Below, in pieces: positions 42,554 through 51,713 of a stretch of DNA of 64,000 nt. The DNA lies in NCBI GenBank assembly GCA_963769765.1, contig CAVYNA010000004.1, forward strand, positions 124,001 through 188,000, written 5' to 3'. The notes beneath the pieces were generated by a model. It was not told where the DNA came from. It did no database searches and was given only the letters and a program-made list of their open reading frames with translations. Position 1 is the first letter of the stretch; each line of letters begins with the position of its first letter. The stretch comes from Bog-756 sp963769765 (GTDB lineage Bacteria > Actinomycetota > Acidimicrobiia > Acidimicrobiales > RAAP-2). The position numbers and the translations under genes are program-made.

Positions 42554-44530
42554 GTGGTGACCCGCCCCCTCCCCGGGAGCATCCCCGACGCCCCGGGCTC
42601 GTACCAGTTCCTCGACCGTCACGGTCGGGTGCTCTATGTGGGCAAGGCGAAGTCGCTCCGGCAGCGGCTCAGCTCCTACTTCCAGGATCCCGCGGCACTC
42701 CCGTCGCGGACCGCGCAGATGGTCGACGAGGCCGATCACGTCGAGTGGATGGTCGTCGACTCGGAGGCCGAGGCGCTCCTGCTCGAGCACAACCTGATCA
42801 AGCGGTTCCAGCCTCGGTTCAACGTCCGGCTCAAGGACGACAAGAGCTACCCGTGGCTCGCGGTCACCGTCAACGACGAGTGGCCCAGGCCGGCGGTGGT
42901 GCGGGGTCGGAAACGGACCGGTGTCCGCTACTTCGGTCCATACGCGAACGTCGGAGCCATCCGGGGAACACTCGACCTGCTGTTGCACTCGTTTCCGGTC
43001 CGGACCTGTTCCGACACGAAGTTCCGCCGCCACGAGCGCCTGGGCCGACCGTGCCTCCTCTTCCACATCGAACGTTGCTCCGGGCCATGCGTGGGCGAAG
43101 TCGAGCACGCGGAGTACGACCAGATGGTGGCCGACCTGATCTCGTTCCTCAACGGGGACACCGGTCCACTCGAACGAGGACTCGAGACAGCGATGCGGGA
43201 GGCCTCCTCGGCCCTCGAGTTCGAGCGGGCCTCGGTGCTGCGGGACAAGCTCGACGCGGTGCGCTCGGCCGATGCGGTGCGCCAGATGGAGCTCGAGCGC
43301 CCAGAGGACCTCGACATCATCGGAGTGGTCGGTGACGAGCTCGAGGCGGCCGTCCAGGTCTTCCACGTCCGATCGGGCAAGGTGATCGGACGCCTCGCGC
43401 TCTTCGTGGACAAGGCCGACGACCTCTCGTCCGCCGAGCTCATCGAGCGGATCGTGGTCGACGTGTACGCCGATCCGGTGTCCGGGGTCCCGCGCCAGGT
43501 GCTGGTTCCCGAGCTGCCGAACGACACGGAGGCCGTCACCGCCTACCTGGCGGCACGGCGCGGTGGCCCGGTCGAGCTGCGGGTCCCGGTCCGCGGACCG
43601 AAGCGGGCGCTCCTCCAGACCGTCGAGCACAACGCCGGCGACGCGTTCGTCCGGCACCGCCTCCACCGCATGTCCGACCACAACACGCGCGCGAGGGCGC
43701 TCGAGGCGCTCCAGCGCGAGCTCGACCTCCCCGACGCACCGCTGCGGATCGAGTGCTTCGACATGAGCCACCTCCAAGGCACCGACTACGTGGGGTCGAT
43801 GGTGGTGTTCGAGGACGGGCTCCCGAAGAAGGGCGACTACCGCCACTTCCGGGTCGCGACGGTCGGGGGCAACGACGACTATGCAGCGATGGAGGAGGTC
43901 CTGACCCGACGGTTCGAGGCCTTCTTGGCGGAGGAGCACGGCGGTGCCGGCACGACGAACGGCGTCGACGCGGCCGCCGAAGCCGCTGAAGCCGCTGGAG
44001 TGGATCGGAATGGTGCCGCGCCCGCCAGAGGGAGGCGGCGCTTCGCCTATCCACCGCAGCTGCTCCTGCTCGACGGCGGTCTGGGGCAGCTGAACGTCGG
44101 GGTCCGGGTGCTCGAGACGCTGGGGCTCACCGGGCGGGTGCCCATCGCGTCCCTGGCCAAGAGCTTCGAGGAGATCTACCGTCCCGGCAGCGCCGATCCG
44201 CTCAGGCTCTCCCGGCAGTCCGAGGCGCTCTACCTGCTCCAGCGGGTCCGCGACGAGGCGCACCGGTTCGCGATCTCCTACCACCGGACGCTCCGCGGCA
44301 AGCGGATGACGCTCGGCGCCCTCGACGGGGTCAAGGGCCTCGGGCCGAAACGACGGACGCGGCTTGTCGACCAGTTCGGTGGGCTGGTCGGCCTCAAGAA
44401 CACCTCGAAGGAGGAGCTGATGGGCGTATCGTGGCTGCCAACCGACGTCGGCGCGGCGGTGTACGAGCGATTGCACACCCCACCGTCACCCGTCGGTCCG
44501 GAAGGAACGTACGCGCGGGTGGTCCAGTGA
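42554..44530 (+). CDS. uvrC: Excinuclease ABC subunit C
   Basis: 658 residues. The N-terminal GIY-YIG endonuclease domain (PGSYQFLDRHGRVLYVGKAK) makes the 3' incision. A UVR motif (ALEFERASVLRDKLDAV) near 218-234 binds UvrB. The RNase H-like domain for the 5' incision has RIECFDMSHLQGTDYVGSMV and LLLLDGGLGQL. Helix-hairpin-helix motifs are C-terminal (VKGLGPKRRTRL). An Ala/Glu/Gly-rich insertion of about 35 residues (near 460-495) lies within the nuclease domain. A weak -10 (CACACT, 42542-42547) ends 6 bases before the GTG. It overlaps rapZ by 4 bases. Confidence 0.96.
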   Translation: MVTRPLPGSIPDAPGSYQFLDRHGRVLYVGKAKSLRQRLSSYFQDPAALPSRTAQMVDEADHVEWMVVDSEAEALLLEHNLIKRFQPRFNVRLKDDKSYPWLAVTVNDEWPRPAVVRGRKRTGVRYFGPYANVGAIRGTLDLLLHSFPVRTCSDTKFRRHERLGRPCLLFHIERCSGPCVGEVEHAEYDQMVADLISFLNGDTGPLERGLETAMREASSALEFERASVLRDKLDAVRSADAVRQMELERPEDLDIIGVVGDELEAAVQVFHVRSGKVIGRLALFVDKADDLSSAELIERIVVDVYADPVSGVPRQVLVPELPNDTEAVTAYLAARRGGPVELRVPVRGPKRALLQTVEHNAGDAFVRHRLHRMSDHNTRARALEALQRELDLPDAPLRIECFDMSHLQGTDYVGSMVVFEDGLPKKGDYRHFRVATVGGNDDYAAMEEVLTRRFEAFLAEEHGGAGTTNGVDAAAEAAEAAGVDRNGAAPARGRRRFAYPPQLLLLDGGLGQLNVGVRVLETLGLTGRVPIASLAKSFEEIYRPGSADPLRLSRQSEALYLLQRVRDEAHRFAISYHRTLRGKRMTLGALDGVKGLGPKRRTRLVDQFGGLVGLKNTSKEELMGVSWLPTDVGAAVYERLHTPPSPVGPEGTYARVVQ

Positions 44531-45378
44531 GCGAGTATCTGGTGGTGACCGGCATGTCCGGGGCGGGCCGGTCGACTGCCGGGGCGACCCTCGAGGACCT
44601 GGGCTGGTTCGTCATCGACAACATGCCCTCCGCGCTCATCTCGAAGGTCTCCGAGCTGGTCCACGGGACGGGTTCGGAGATGGAGCGGGTGGCGTTCGTG
44701 GTCGGTCGCGCAGGCGGCGACGTGGACGACGTGCTTCCCGCGATCGACACGCTGCGGACCGGGCGGAACCGGGTCCGGGTCTTGTTCCTCGACGCCTCCG
44801 ACGACGTCCTGATCAAGCGGTTCGAGGGCACCCGTCGTCGACATCCGCAGGCCGCCAGAGGGGTGGTCGACTCCATCGTCGACGAGCGTCGCCTCATCGC
44901 CGAGCTCCGCGACCGTGCCGATCTGGTGATCGACACGGGCGAGCTCAACGTGAACCAGCTCCGTGCCCGGCTGATCGAGGTCTTCGGCAGCGAAGAAACG
45001 ACGGACACGATGCAGAACTCCATCGTCTCCTTCGGGTTCAAGTACGGCCTGCCGCTCGACGTCGACCTGGTGTTCGACTGCCGGTTCCTCCCGAACCCCT
45101 ACTGGGACGAATCGCTGCGCAACTTGAGCGGCCTCGATCCAGAGGTGCGCACCTACGTGCTCGAGCACCCCGAGACCAAGGTGTTCCTCGACAAGCTCGA
45201 CGATCTGCTCACGATGTTGATCCCCGCGTACCGCCGCGAGGGCAAGTCCTACCTCACCGTGGCGTTGGGGTGCACCGGCGGTCGCCACCGCTCCGTCGTC
45301 CTGGCCGAGGAGGTGGCCCGGCGGCTCGACGGCTACGGCTTCCCCACGTCCGTCTTCCACCGGGACGTCGACCGGTGA
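44527..45378 (+). CDS. rapZ: RapZ/YvcJ-family nucleotide-binding protein
   Basis: 283 residues. The P-loop GMSGAGRST is at residues 8-16 (Arg replaces the usual Lys, common in actinobacterial members). LGWFVIDNMPS follows, as does the C-terminal GCTGGRHRSV motif that is the signature of the RapZ C-terminal domain. In E. coli RapZ guides RNase E to the sRNA GlmZ and senses glucosamine-6-phosphate; in Gram-positives the homologue binds GTP and its target is not settled. The GTG start overlaps the uvrC stop, and the stop overlaps the yvcK GTG, each by 4 bases. Confidence 0.94.
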   Translation: MSEYLVVTGMSGAGRSTAGATLEDLGWFVIDNMPSALISKVSELVHGTGSEMERVAFVVGRAGGDVDDVLPAIDTLRTGRNRVRVLFLDASDDVLIKRFEGTRRRHPQAARGVVDSIVDERRLIAELRDRADLVIDTGELNVNQLRARLIEVFGSEETTDTMQNSIVSFGFKYGLPLDVDLVFDCRFLPNPYWDESLRNLSGLDPEVRTYVLEHPETKVFLDKLDDLLTMLIPAYRREGKSYLTVALGCTGGRHRSVVLAEEVARRLDGYGFPTSVFHRDVDR

Positions 45379-46268
45379 CCGGTGCCGTGACGCCCGTGCG
45401 GCCCCGTGGCGACCCGAAAGTCGTCGCTGTCGGTGGCGGCCACGGACTCGCCACCACGCTTCGGGCCGTGCGGACCTATACCGACAACGTCACCGCCGTG
45501 GTGTCGGTCGCCGACGACGGCGGCTCGTCGGGTCGGCTCCGCGAACTGCTCGGGATCATCCCGCCGGGCGACCTCCGCAAGTGCCTCGTCGCGCTGGCCG
45601 AGCCGCGCTCCGCCCTGGCCTCGGCGTTCGCCTACCGCTTCTCGGAGGAGGAGCTCGCCGGGCACTCCCTCGGCAATCTCGTCCTGGCCGGGCTGATGGA
45701 CGCGTCGGCCGATCCGGTGGAAGCCCTCGGAGAGGCCTGCCGTCTGCTCGGCGTGCAGGGGCAGGTGCTGCCCGCAACGACCGAGCCGGTGGTCCTCAAG
45801 GCGGAGGCCGACGGCGGACAGGTCGCAGGCCAGGTCGCCGTGATGGCGACCGATCACATCCGGCAGGTGTCACTGGTCCCCTCGGACCCGGAGGCGCCGC
45901 CCGCCGCACGTACTGCGCTGGCCGAGGCCGACCAGGTGGTCCTCGGACCCGGATCGCTGTTCACGAGCGTGCTGGCGGCCATCGCGGTGCCCGCGATCCG
46001 GGCCGGTATCAACGGGTCGTCGGCCACGACCGTCTACGTCTGCAACCTGCGGCCGCAGATCCCCGAAACCGAGGCGTTCGACGTCGGCCGGCACGTGCAG
46101 GCGCTCGTCGAGCACGGTGTCTCGGTGGACGTCGTGCTCTGCGATCCCACCGCCATGCCGCTCGGCACACCGGGCATTCCGGTGGTCCAGGCACCGCTCG
46201 CCAAGGGGAACGGCCTGGCCCACGATCCGGCGAAACTGGCGGTCGCGCTCGCCGATCTGCTCGGATGA
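45375..46268 (+). CDS. yvcK: YvcK/GlmR-family UDP-GlcNAc-binding regulator of envelope metabolism
   Basis: 297 residues. The Rossmann-like N-terminus VVAVGGGHGLATTLRAV and VVSVADDGGSSGRLREL are the family signature; PPGDLRKCLVALAEP follows. In Bacillus the protein binds UDP-GlcNAc, activates GlmS and is needed on gluconeogenic carbon; in mycobacteria (CuvA) it acts in cell-wall growth. The GTG at 45375 is set by a GTGA overlap with rapZ. In most actinobacteria the next gene is whiA; here it is gap, 120 bases on. Confidence 0.94.
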   Translation: MTGAVTPVRPRGDPKVVAVGGGHGLATTLRAVRTYTDNVTAVVSVADDGGSSGRLRELLGIIPPGDLRKCLVALAEPRSALASAFAYRFSEEELAGHSLGNLVLAGLMDASADPVEALGEACRLLGVQGQVLPATTEPVVLKAEADGGQVAGQVAVMATDHIRQVSLVPSDPEAPPAARTALAEADQVVLGPGSLFTSVLAAIAVPAIRAGINGSSATTVYVCNLRPQIPETEAFDVGRHVQALVEHGVSVDVVLCDPTAMPLGTPGIPVVQAPLAKGNGLAHDPAKLAVALADLLG

Positions 46269-46388
46269 ACGGGTGGACCTTGCGGATCGCCTAGCGTTGA
46301 CGCCGGTCTTGTCGGGTACGAGGGGCGTCGGTGGGACGCCGGGGTGCAGGCGCCACGCACCGAGCGCTGAAGGGTAGGGCACTGGAGA

Positions 46389-47411
46389 ATGACCGTACGG
46401 ATCGGGATCAACGGCTTCGGGCGTATCGGCCGTCACTACCTCCGGGCCGCACGGTCGATCGGGGCCGACGTGGAGGTCGTGGCCGTCAACGACCTGACCT
46501 CGGCCGACACGCTCGCCCATCTGCTCCGGTTCGACTCGACCCACGGCCGCTTCGACGGCGAGGTCCGGGTGGAGGGGAGCTCCATCGTCCTCGACTCCGG
46601 GCCGATCGCAGTGATCGCCGAGCGCGACCCCAAGGCGCTGCCCTGGGACGAGCTGGGCATCGACGTCGTGATCGAGTCGACGGGCCGCTTCACCTCGCGC
46701 GCGACCGCTGCGGCACACCTCGAAGCGGGCGCGAGCCGGGTCATCGTCTCGGCACCTGCCACCGACGTGGACGCGACCTTCGTCGTCGGCGTCAACGACC
46801 ACGAATTCGATCCGGCGACGGACTTCGTCGTCTCCAACGCCTCGTGCACGACCAACTGTTTCGTCCCGATGGTAAAAGTCCTCGACGACACCTTCGGGAT
46901 CGAGAGCGGCATGATGACGACGGTCCACGCCTTCACCAACGACCAGAACCTCCTCGACCTCCCGCACAAGGACCTCCGTCGGGCCCGGGCCGCCGCGACC
47001 AATATCGTGCCCGCGTCGACCGGCGCAGCGCGGGCGACCGGGCTCGTCCTGCCCGCGATGAAGGGCAGGCTCGACGGCGGTGCGCTCCGGGTGCCGGTGC
47101 CGGACGGGTCGATCACCGAGTTCACGGCCGTGGTGCCGGGGGAGGTCACCGTCGAGGCGGTCAATGCGGCGTTCGCCGCAGCCGCGTCGTCGGGCCCTCT
47201 CGCCGCTGTCCTCGACTACACGGAGGACCCGATCGTCTCGTCCGACATCATCGGCTGCTCGGCTTCTTGCACGTTCGACGCCGGCCTCACGATGGTCATG
47301 CCCTCGTCGTCGGGGATCTCGCTGGTCAAGATCGGCGGATGGTACGACAATGAATGGGGATACGCGAACCGGCTCGTCGATCTCTCGCTCGTGGTCGGTG
47401 CAGCGTCCTGA
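46389..47411 (+). CDS. gap: Glyceraldehyde-3-phosphate dehydrogenase, type I
   Basis: 340 residues. NAD-binding RIGINGFGRIGRHYLRA is at the N-terminus. The catalytic nucleophile is Cys153 in SNASCTTNC, and the activating His lies in TTVHAFTNDQNLLDLPHKD. The conserved C-terminal KIGGWYDNEWGYANRL is complete. It oxidises GAP to 1,3-bisphosphoglycerate. The 120-base gap from yvcK may carry its own promoter: TAGCGT at 46292-46297 is a weak -10 candidate. The ATG follows CTGGAGA. It starts the gap-pgk-tpiA-secG glycolytic operon. Confidence 0.97.
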   Translation: MTVRIGINGFGRIGRHYLRAARSIGADVEVVAVNDLTSADTLAHLLRFDSTHGRFDGEVRVEGSSIVLDSGPIAVIAERDPKALPWDELGIDVVIESTGRFTSRATAAAHLEAGASRVIVSAPATDVDATFVVGVNDHEFDPATDFVVSNASCTTNCFVPMVKVLDDTFGIESGMMTTVHAFTNDQNLLDLPHKDLRRARAAATNIVPASTGAARATGLVLPAMKGRLDGGALRVPVPDGSITEFTAVVPGEVTVEAVNAAFAAAASSGPLAAVLDYTEDPIVSSDIIGCSASCTFDAGLTMVMPSSSGISLVKIGGWYDNEWGYANRLVDLSLVVGAAS

Positions 47412-47470
47412 GGCGCCACGGGGGCCATGGAGCACGGGGGGAGCATGGAAACGGTGACGGGGAGCTCGGC

Positions 47471-48652
47471 GTGACCGGTCGTGGGGAGAACCCCCTGCTG
47501 CGCGGCATGCCGTTGCTCGACGACCTGCCCGATCTCGACGGGGCGAGCGTGCTCGTCCGGGTGGACTTCAACGTGCCGCTGCGGACGTGCGACGGCGAGC
47601 CGACCGCCATCACCGACGACTTCCGGATCAGGTCCGCGCTCCCCACGCTCGATTCGCTGCTCGCACGCGGGGCCCGTCTCACCGCGTGCACGCATCTCGG
47701 GCGGCCGAAGGGGGAGCACGAGGTGGGCTGCGAGCTCGGACCGGTGCGCGAGGAGCTCGCCCGTCTCGAGCCCCGGATCGAGCTGCTCGAGAACTTGCGA
47801 TTCGATCCGGGCGAGGAGGGCAACGACCCGTCGTTCGTCGAGAAGCTCGTCAACGGCCACGACGCCTACGTCAACGACGCCTTCGGCGTCTGCCACCGCC
47901 GACATGCGTCGGTGGTCGGTCCGCCGGCCCGTCTGCCGAGCGCGGCCGGTCTGCTCGTCCAGCACGAGCTCGAGGGACTCGGTGCCCTCCTCGGCGCGCC
48001 GTCCCGTCCGTTCGTCGGTGTGGTCGGCGGTGCCAAGGTCAAGGACAAGGTCGGCGTCCTCGCGTCGTTGCTCGAGAAGGTGGACACCCTGATCGTCGGG
48101 GGTGGCATGGCGACCTCGTTCCTCGCAGCGGCCGGGCACGACGTGGGTGGCTGGCGGATCGACCCCGAGCAGGTCGAGGCCTGCCGGACCCTGCTCTCGT
48201 CGGGAAAGCAGATCCTCTTGCCCGTCGACCTCGTCGCCCTCGAACCCGGAGCGCCGTTCGGTGCCGGCTGCGCCGACGGTGAGGTGCGGACGTTCGGGAC
48301 CGACCTGCCCGAGGGATGGCAGGGGCTCGACGTCGGTCCCGAGACCGTCGCCGCCTTCGCGGCGGAGATCGCATCGGCGCAGACGGTGCTGTGGAACGGG
48401 CCGATGGGTGTGTTCGAGGACGACCGGTTCGCCGCGGGCACTGCCGGCGTCGCACGGGCGGTGGCGGCGAACCCCGGGTACACCGTCGTCGGTGGCGGTG
48501 ATTCGGTCGCCGCGATCGATCACCTGGGTCTGATGGAACAGATCAGTTTCGTGTCGACCGGTGGCGGCGCGTCGCTCGAGCTGCTCGAGTACGGCGACCT
48601 CCCGGGGCTGGCTGCCCTGCGTGCCGCGGTCAACGTGCCGCGGGTCGGTTGA
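47471..48652 (+). CDS. pgk: Phosphoglycerate kinase
   Basis: 393 residues. VLVRVDFNVPL near residue 28 is the substrate-binding signature of the N domain; HLGRPKGEHE and the GGAKVKDKVGVL nucleotide-site segment follow. LWNGPMGVFED and VGGGDSVAAID near the C-terminus bind ATP. It makes ATP from 1,3-bisphosphoglycerate. The GTG start at 47471 is preceded by GGGGAG with 6 bases spacing; the open frame further upstream lies in gap's 3' end. Confidence 0.96.
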   Translation: MTGRGENPLLRGMPLLDDLPDLDGASVLVRVDFNVPLRTCDGEPTAITDDFRIRSALPTLDSLLARGARLTACTHLGRPKGEHEVGCELGPVREELARLEPRIELLENLRFDPGEEGNDPSFVEKLVNGHDAYVNDAFGVCHRRHASVVGPPARLPSAAGLLVQHELEGLGALLGAPSRPFVGVVGGAKVKDKVGVLASLLEKVDTLIVGGGMATSFLAAAGHDVGGWRIDPEQVEACRTLLSSGKQILLPVDLVALEPGAPFGAGCADGEVRTFGTDLPEGWQGLDVGPETVAAFAAEIASAQTVLWNGPMGVFEDDRFAAGTAGVARAVAANPGYTVVGGGDSVAAIDHLGLMEQISFVSTGGGASLELLEYGDLPGLAALRAAVNVPRVG

Positions 48653-48677
48653 CCGGACGGTCCCGCTCGATGCTTCG

Positions 48678-49472
48678 ATGACCACCTCACGGACGCGCCG
48701 CCCACTGGTCAGCGGCAACTGGAAGATGAACTTCGACCATCTCGAAGCCATCCACGCCGCACGGGATCTCGGGCTGCGGATCCAGCCCGCTGACGCCGGA
48801 TCGGTTGACATCTCGGTCCACCCGCCGTTCACCGACATCCGGTCGGTGCAGTCGGTGATCGAGGGTGAGGGCATCCCGGTCGCGCTCGGTGCGCAGAACT
48901 GCGCGGCCGACGACGCCGGCGCCTTCACCGGGGAGGTGAGTCCCAAGATGTTGGCCCGGCTCCACGTCGAGTACGTGATCGTGGGGCACTCCGAGCGGCG
49001 CCGGCACTTCGGCGAGACGGACGAGGCCGTCGCGGCGAAGGTCCAGGCGGTCCTCCGCAACGGTATGACACCGGTCTGCTGCGTGGGGGAGACGCTCGAG
49101 GAGCGGGAGGCCGGCGCGACCCGTGAGCGCCTCGCGGACCAGCTCGAAGGCTCGTTGGACGGGGTTGCCCCCGATGCGGTGGGACGGCTCGTCGTCGCCT
49201 ACGAGCCCATCTGGGCCATCGGCACGGGGCTGGCGGCGACTTCCGGGGACGCTCAGGAGGCGTGCTCGTGGATCAGGGAGGTGCTCGCGAAGCAGGCCGG
49301 AGGCGCGGCCGCCGAAACGGTCCGGATCCAGTACGGGGGATCGGTCAATGCGGAGAACACCGGGTCGTTCGTGAGCAGCCCGGACATCGACGGCGTGCTG
49401 GTCGGAGGTGCGAGTCTCGATGCCGCCGAATTCACCGGAATCGTCCGAGCCGCGGTCGTCGGTGCGCGGTGA
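48678..49472 (+). CDS. tpiA: Triosephosphate isomerase
   Basis: 264 residues. SGNWKMNFD has the catalytic Asn and Lys. The electrophile His is in IVGHSERRRHFGET, the catalytic Glu in VVAYEPIWAIGTG, and the phosphate loop in GGSVN and LVGGASLDAAEF. It interconverts DHAP and GAP. The ATG at 48678 is chosen because MTTSRTRRPLVSGNWKMN is the normal family N-terminus; upstream open frame is shared with pgk. Confidence 0.96.
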   Translation: MTTSRTRRPLVSGNWKMNFDHLEAIHAARDLGLRIQPADAGSVDISVHPPFTDIRSVQSVIEGEGIPVALGAQNCAADDAGAFTGEVSPKMLARLHVEYVIVGHSERRRHFGETDEAVAAKVQAVLRNGMTPVCCVGETLEEREAGATRERLADQLEGSLDGVAPDAVGRLVVAYEPIWAIGTGLAATSGDAQEACSWIREVLAKQAGGAAAETVRIQYGGSVNAENTGSFVSSPDIDGVLVGGASLDAAEFTGIVRAAVVGAR

Positions 49473-49517
49473 GGCTGGTAGCGTCGACGACGCTCTCGAC
49501 CTGACCAGGAGGACTGC

Positions 49518-49748
49518 GTGCTGACCGCCGCCATTGTGGTGCTACAGGTGCTGGCCTGCTTCGCCCTCATCTTTCTCATCCTCATGCACAGCGGGAAGGG
49601 CGGCGGGCTGTCGGACATGTTCGGCGGATCGATGGGCTCGGCCGCCGCCGGGTCGACGGTGGTCGAGAAGAATCTCGACCGGATCACGGTGACCGTCGCG
49701 GTGATCTTCGCATTCTCGAATGTGATCCTGATCCTGCGCCTGCAGTGA
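49518..49748 (+). CDS. secG: Preprotein translocase subunit SecG
   Basis: 76 residues with two membrane helices (AIVVLQVLACFALIFLILMH, and a second near residues 53-74) around the conserved HSGKGGGLSDMFGGS loop. It assists SecYEG in protein export. AGGAGG at 49507-49512 precedes the GTG start. Its stop overlaps the next gene's GTG (GTGA). secG after tpiA is the standard actinobacterial arrangement. Confidence 0.95.
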   Translation: MLTAAIVVLQVLACFALIFLILMHSGKGGGLSDMFGGSMGSAAAGSTVVEKNLDRITVTVAVIFAFSNVILILRLQ

Positions 49749-51535
49749 CCGACACGGGCCCCGAGCCCGCCACGACACGGACGCGCGTCTCGAGCTACTG
49801 GCGGGAGCACCGGAAGCGCTGGACGCTGCCCCTGGTCATCATCGTGATCATCGGGGCGCTGGCCATCATCGATCACGTGGACTCGCAGCGGATCAGCCAG
49901 GTCGACGCCCCGAGCCCGCCGGCCCTCGTCGCGACCGGCGGGGGAGTGATCACCGTGCACCTCGACCGTGCTTGGAACGGCTTCAATCCGAACACGCCGG
50001 CAGGTGCTGCATCATCGTCGCCCACGATCCTCTCCTCGGTACTACCGAGCGCGTACGTGATGACCCCGAAGCTCACCCCGCAGATCAACGGCGACCTGCT
50101 CTTGAGCGTCGAGGCGGTCGCGACGTCGCCGCTCACGATCCAGTACGTGATCAATCCGGCCGCCGTGTGGTCGGACGGTGTCCCGGTTTCGGCCGACGAC
50201 TTCATCTACGCGTGGCAGGCCCAGCGCGGCGATGGCGTGGACGTCGACGGGACTGCCGACCAGGTCGCGACCACGCTCGGCTACCGGGACATCGCCTCGG
50301 TGACCGGCAGCCACGGGGGCAAGACGGTCAACGTGGTCTTCGCAACGCCCTTCGCCGACTGGCGGATGCTCTTCGATCACCTGGTGCCGGCGCATGTCGC
50401 CCGCACGGTCGGCTGGAACCGCGGCTTCGTCACGTTCAATCCGGCAGTGGAGATCTCGGCCGGTCCGATGATCGTCCAGTCCGCGCCGTCGGCGGGCACC
50501 GTCGTGTTGGCGCGCAATCCGAAGTGGTGGGGGACGCCCGCCGTGGTGGACCGGGTGGTCGTCACCGCTTCGCCGCCGGGTCCGACGTGGCTCGGATCGC
50601 TCGCGACGAGCAACCAGTCCGTTGCGCAGGTGACCTCGTACGGGCTCGGCTCGATCGGGGCGGTCACTGCGATGCCGAACACCCAGAGCTCGATCAAGTC
50701 GTCGCTCAACTTCCTCCAGCTCGAGTTCGACGTGAAGTCGCCTCTGACCGGTAAGCCATCGGTCCGCCAGGCGATCGCCCACGCCATCGATCGAACCGCG
50801 CTGCTCGCGAAGACCTTCGGCGCGATCGATCCGATCCTCGTCGTCAGTCAGGACCACCTCGCGGCGCCATCGCAGTCGAGCTACGACGCGTCATCCGCTG
50901 CCGGTGAGTACGCGACGGCCGACGAGGCGAGCACTGACCAGCTCCTCCGGAGCTCGGGCTACCACCAAGACGCCTCGGGTCTGTATGTCGACGCCGCTGG
51001 GAAGCCGCTTTCCATCCGAATGGCGGTGGAGGAGGGAGACCCATGGATCGACGGGGTGGCCGCCTCGGTCGTCGCTCAGCTCAAGGCGGCCGGCATCACG
51101 GTGCTCGCGGTTCCGGTAGCCGGAACGGCCGGGCTTGCGTCCGTGGCCGCTGCCAACGGGTATGACATGGCACTGGTGACCAGGGTCTCGTCTCCGTTCG
51201 CGTCGACGACGGTCGGGTGGTACTCGCAGTCGCTCGGGCCGAACGGCGTAAACGGATCGCTGGACTGGAGCAGGTTCGACGACCCGCAGGTCGACCAGCT
51301 GTTCACCCAGGCGTCGGGGTTGCTCAATCCGGTCACCGGGAGCACGATCTATGCGCAGGTCGACGACCAGCTCTGGGACCAGATGGTCGCCCTGCCGCTC
51401 TTCGAGGAGCCGGTGCTGGTCGCCAACGGGGTCCAGGTCGACAACCTGCTGTTCAACCCGTCGACCGACGGTCTGCTGTGGAACGTGGCGACGTGGACGA
51501 CGCTCAAGCCCGGACCGAAGAACCCGAAGACCTGA
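49745..51535 (+). CDS. Membrane-anchored family-5 extracellular solute-binding protein
   Basis: 596 residues. A 25-residue cytoplasmic N-terminus ends in basic WREHRKRW, then one membrane helix (LPLVIIVIIGALAIID) and an extracellular SBP family 5 domain (ITVHLDRAWNGFNPNT; VWSDGVPVSADDFIYAWQ; VRQAIAHAIDRTALL). There is no lipobox and no cleavage-type signal, so it is probably held by the helix. It overlaps secG by 4 bases and has no permease or ATPase genes beside it. It resembles actinobacterial ABC-transporter family substrate-binding proteins found after secG; it may serve another transporter or act as a sensor or chaperone outside the membrane. Confidence 0.8.
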   Translation: MTDTGPEPATTRTRVSSYWREHRKRWTLPLVIIVIIGALAIIDHVDSQRISQVDAPSPPALVATGGGVITVHLDRAWNGFNPNTPAGAASSSPTILSSVLPSAYVMTPKLTPQINGDLLLSVEAVATSPLTIQYVINPAAVWSDGVPVSADDFIYAWQAQRGDGVDVDGTADQVATTLGYRDIASVTGSHGGKTVNVVFATPFADWRMLFDHLVPAHVARTVGWNRGFVTFNPAVEISAGPMIVQSAPSAGTVVLARNPKWWGTPAVVDRVVVTASPPGPTWLGSLATSNQSVAQVTSYGLGSIGAVTAMPNTQSSIKSSLNFLQLEFDVKSPLTGKPSVRQAIAHAIDRTALLAKTFGAIDPILVVSQDHLAAPSQSSYDASSAAGEYATADEASTDQLLRSSGYHQDASGLYVDAAGKPLSIRMAVEEGDPWIDGVAASVVAQLKAAGITVLAVPVAGTAGLASVAAANGYDMALVTRVSSPFASTTVGWYSQSLGPNGVNGSLDWSRFDDPQVDQLFTQASGLLNPVTGSTIYAQVDDQLWDQMVALPLFEEPVLVANGVQVDNLLFNPSTDGLLWNVATWTTLKPGPKNPKT

Positions 51536-51672
51536 CGGAGCGCGCCGGGCATTTCGGCGGGTGGAGGCGGGCTGTGGGCTGAGGGTCTTTCCCTGCTGAA
51601 GGGTGGTGCGCTGCGACGTCTGCGGTCACTTGCGGGGGCCGGAGGTGGATCGGGAGCAGGGGCCCGGCGCGC

Positions 51673-51678
51673 TACCAT
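51673..51678 (+). promoter_or_regulatory. Candidate -10 (TACCAT) of the tRNA-Leu gene
   Basis: TACCAT lies 35 bases before the mature tRNA 5' end, giving a short precursor leader. No clear -35. Confidence 0.4.
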
Positions 51679-51713
51679 GCCAGGCGCCCCGGTCACGGCA
51701 CCGGTGCCACTTC

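Noticed and set aside
42398..44476. 692-codon open frame on the minus strand opposite uvrC
   Set aside because: It is the antisense shadow of uvrC in GC-rich DNA; its product is Arg/Glu/Val-rich without motifs, and its start is made of the 8-bp repeat.
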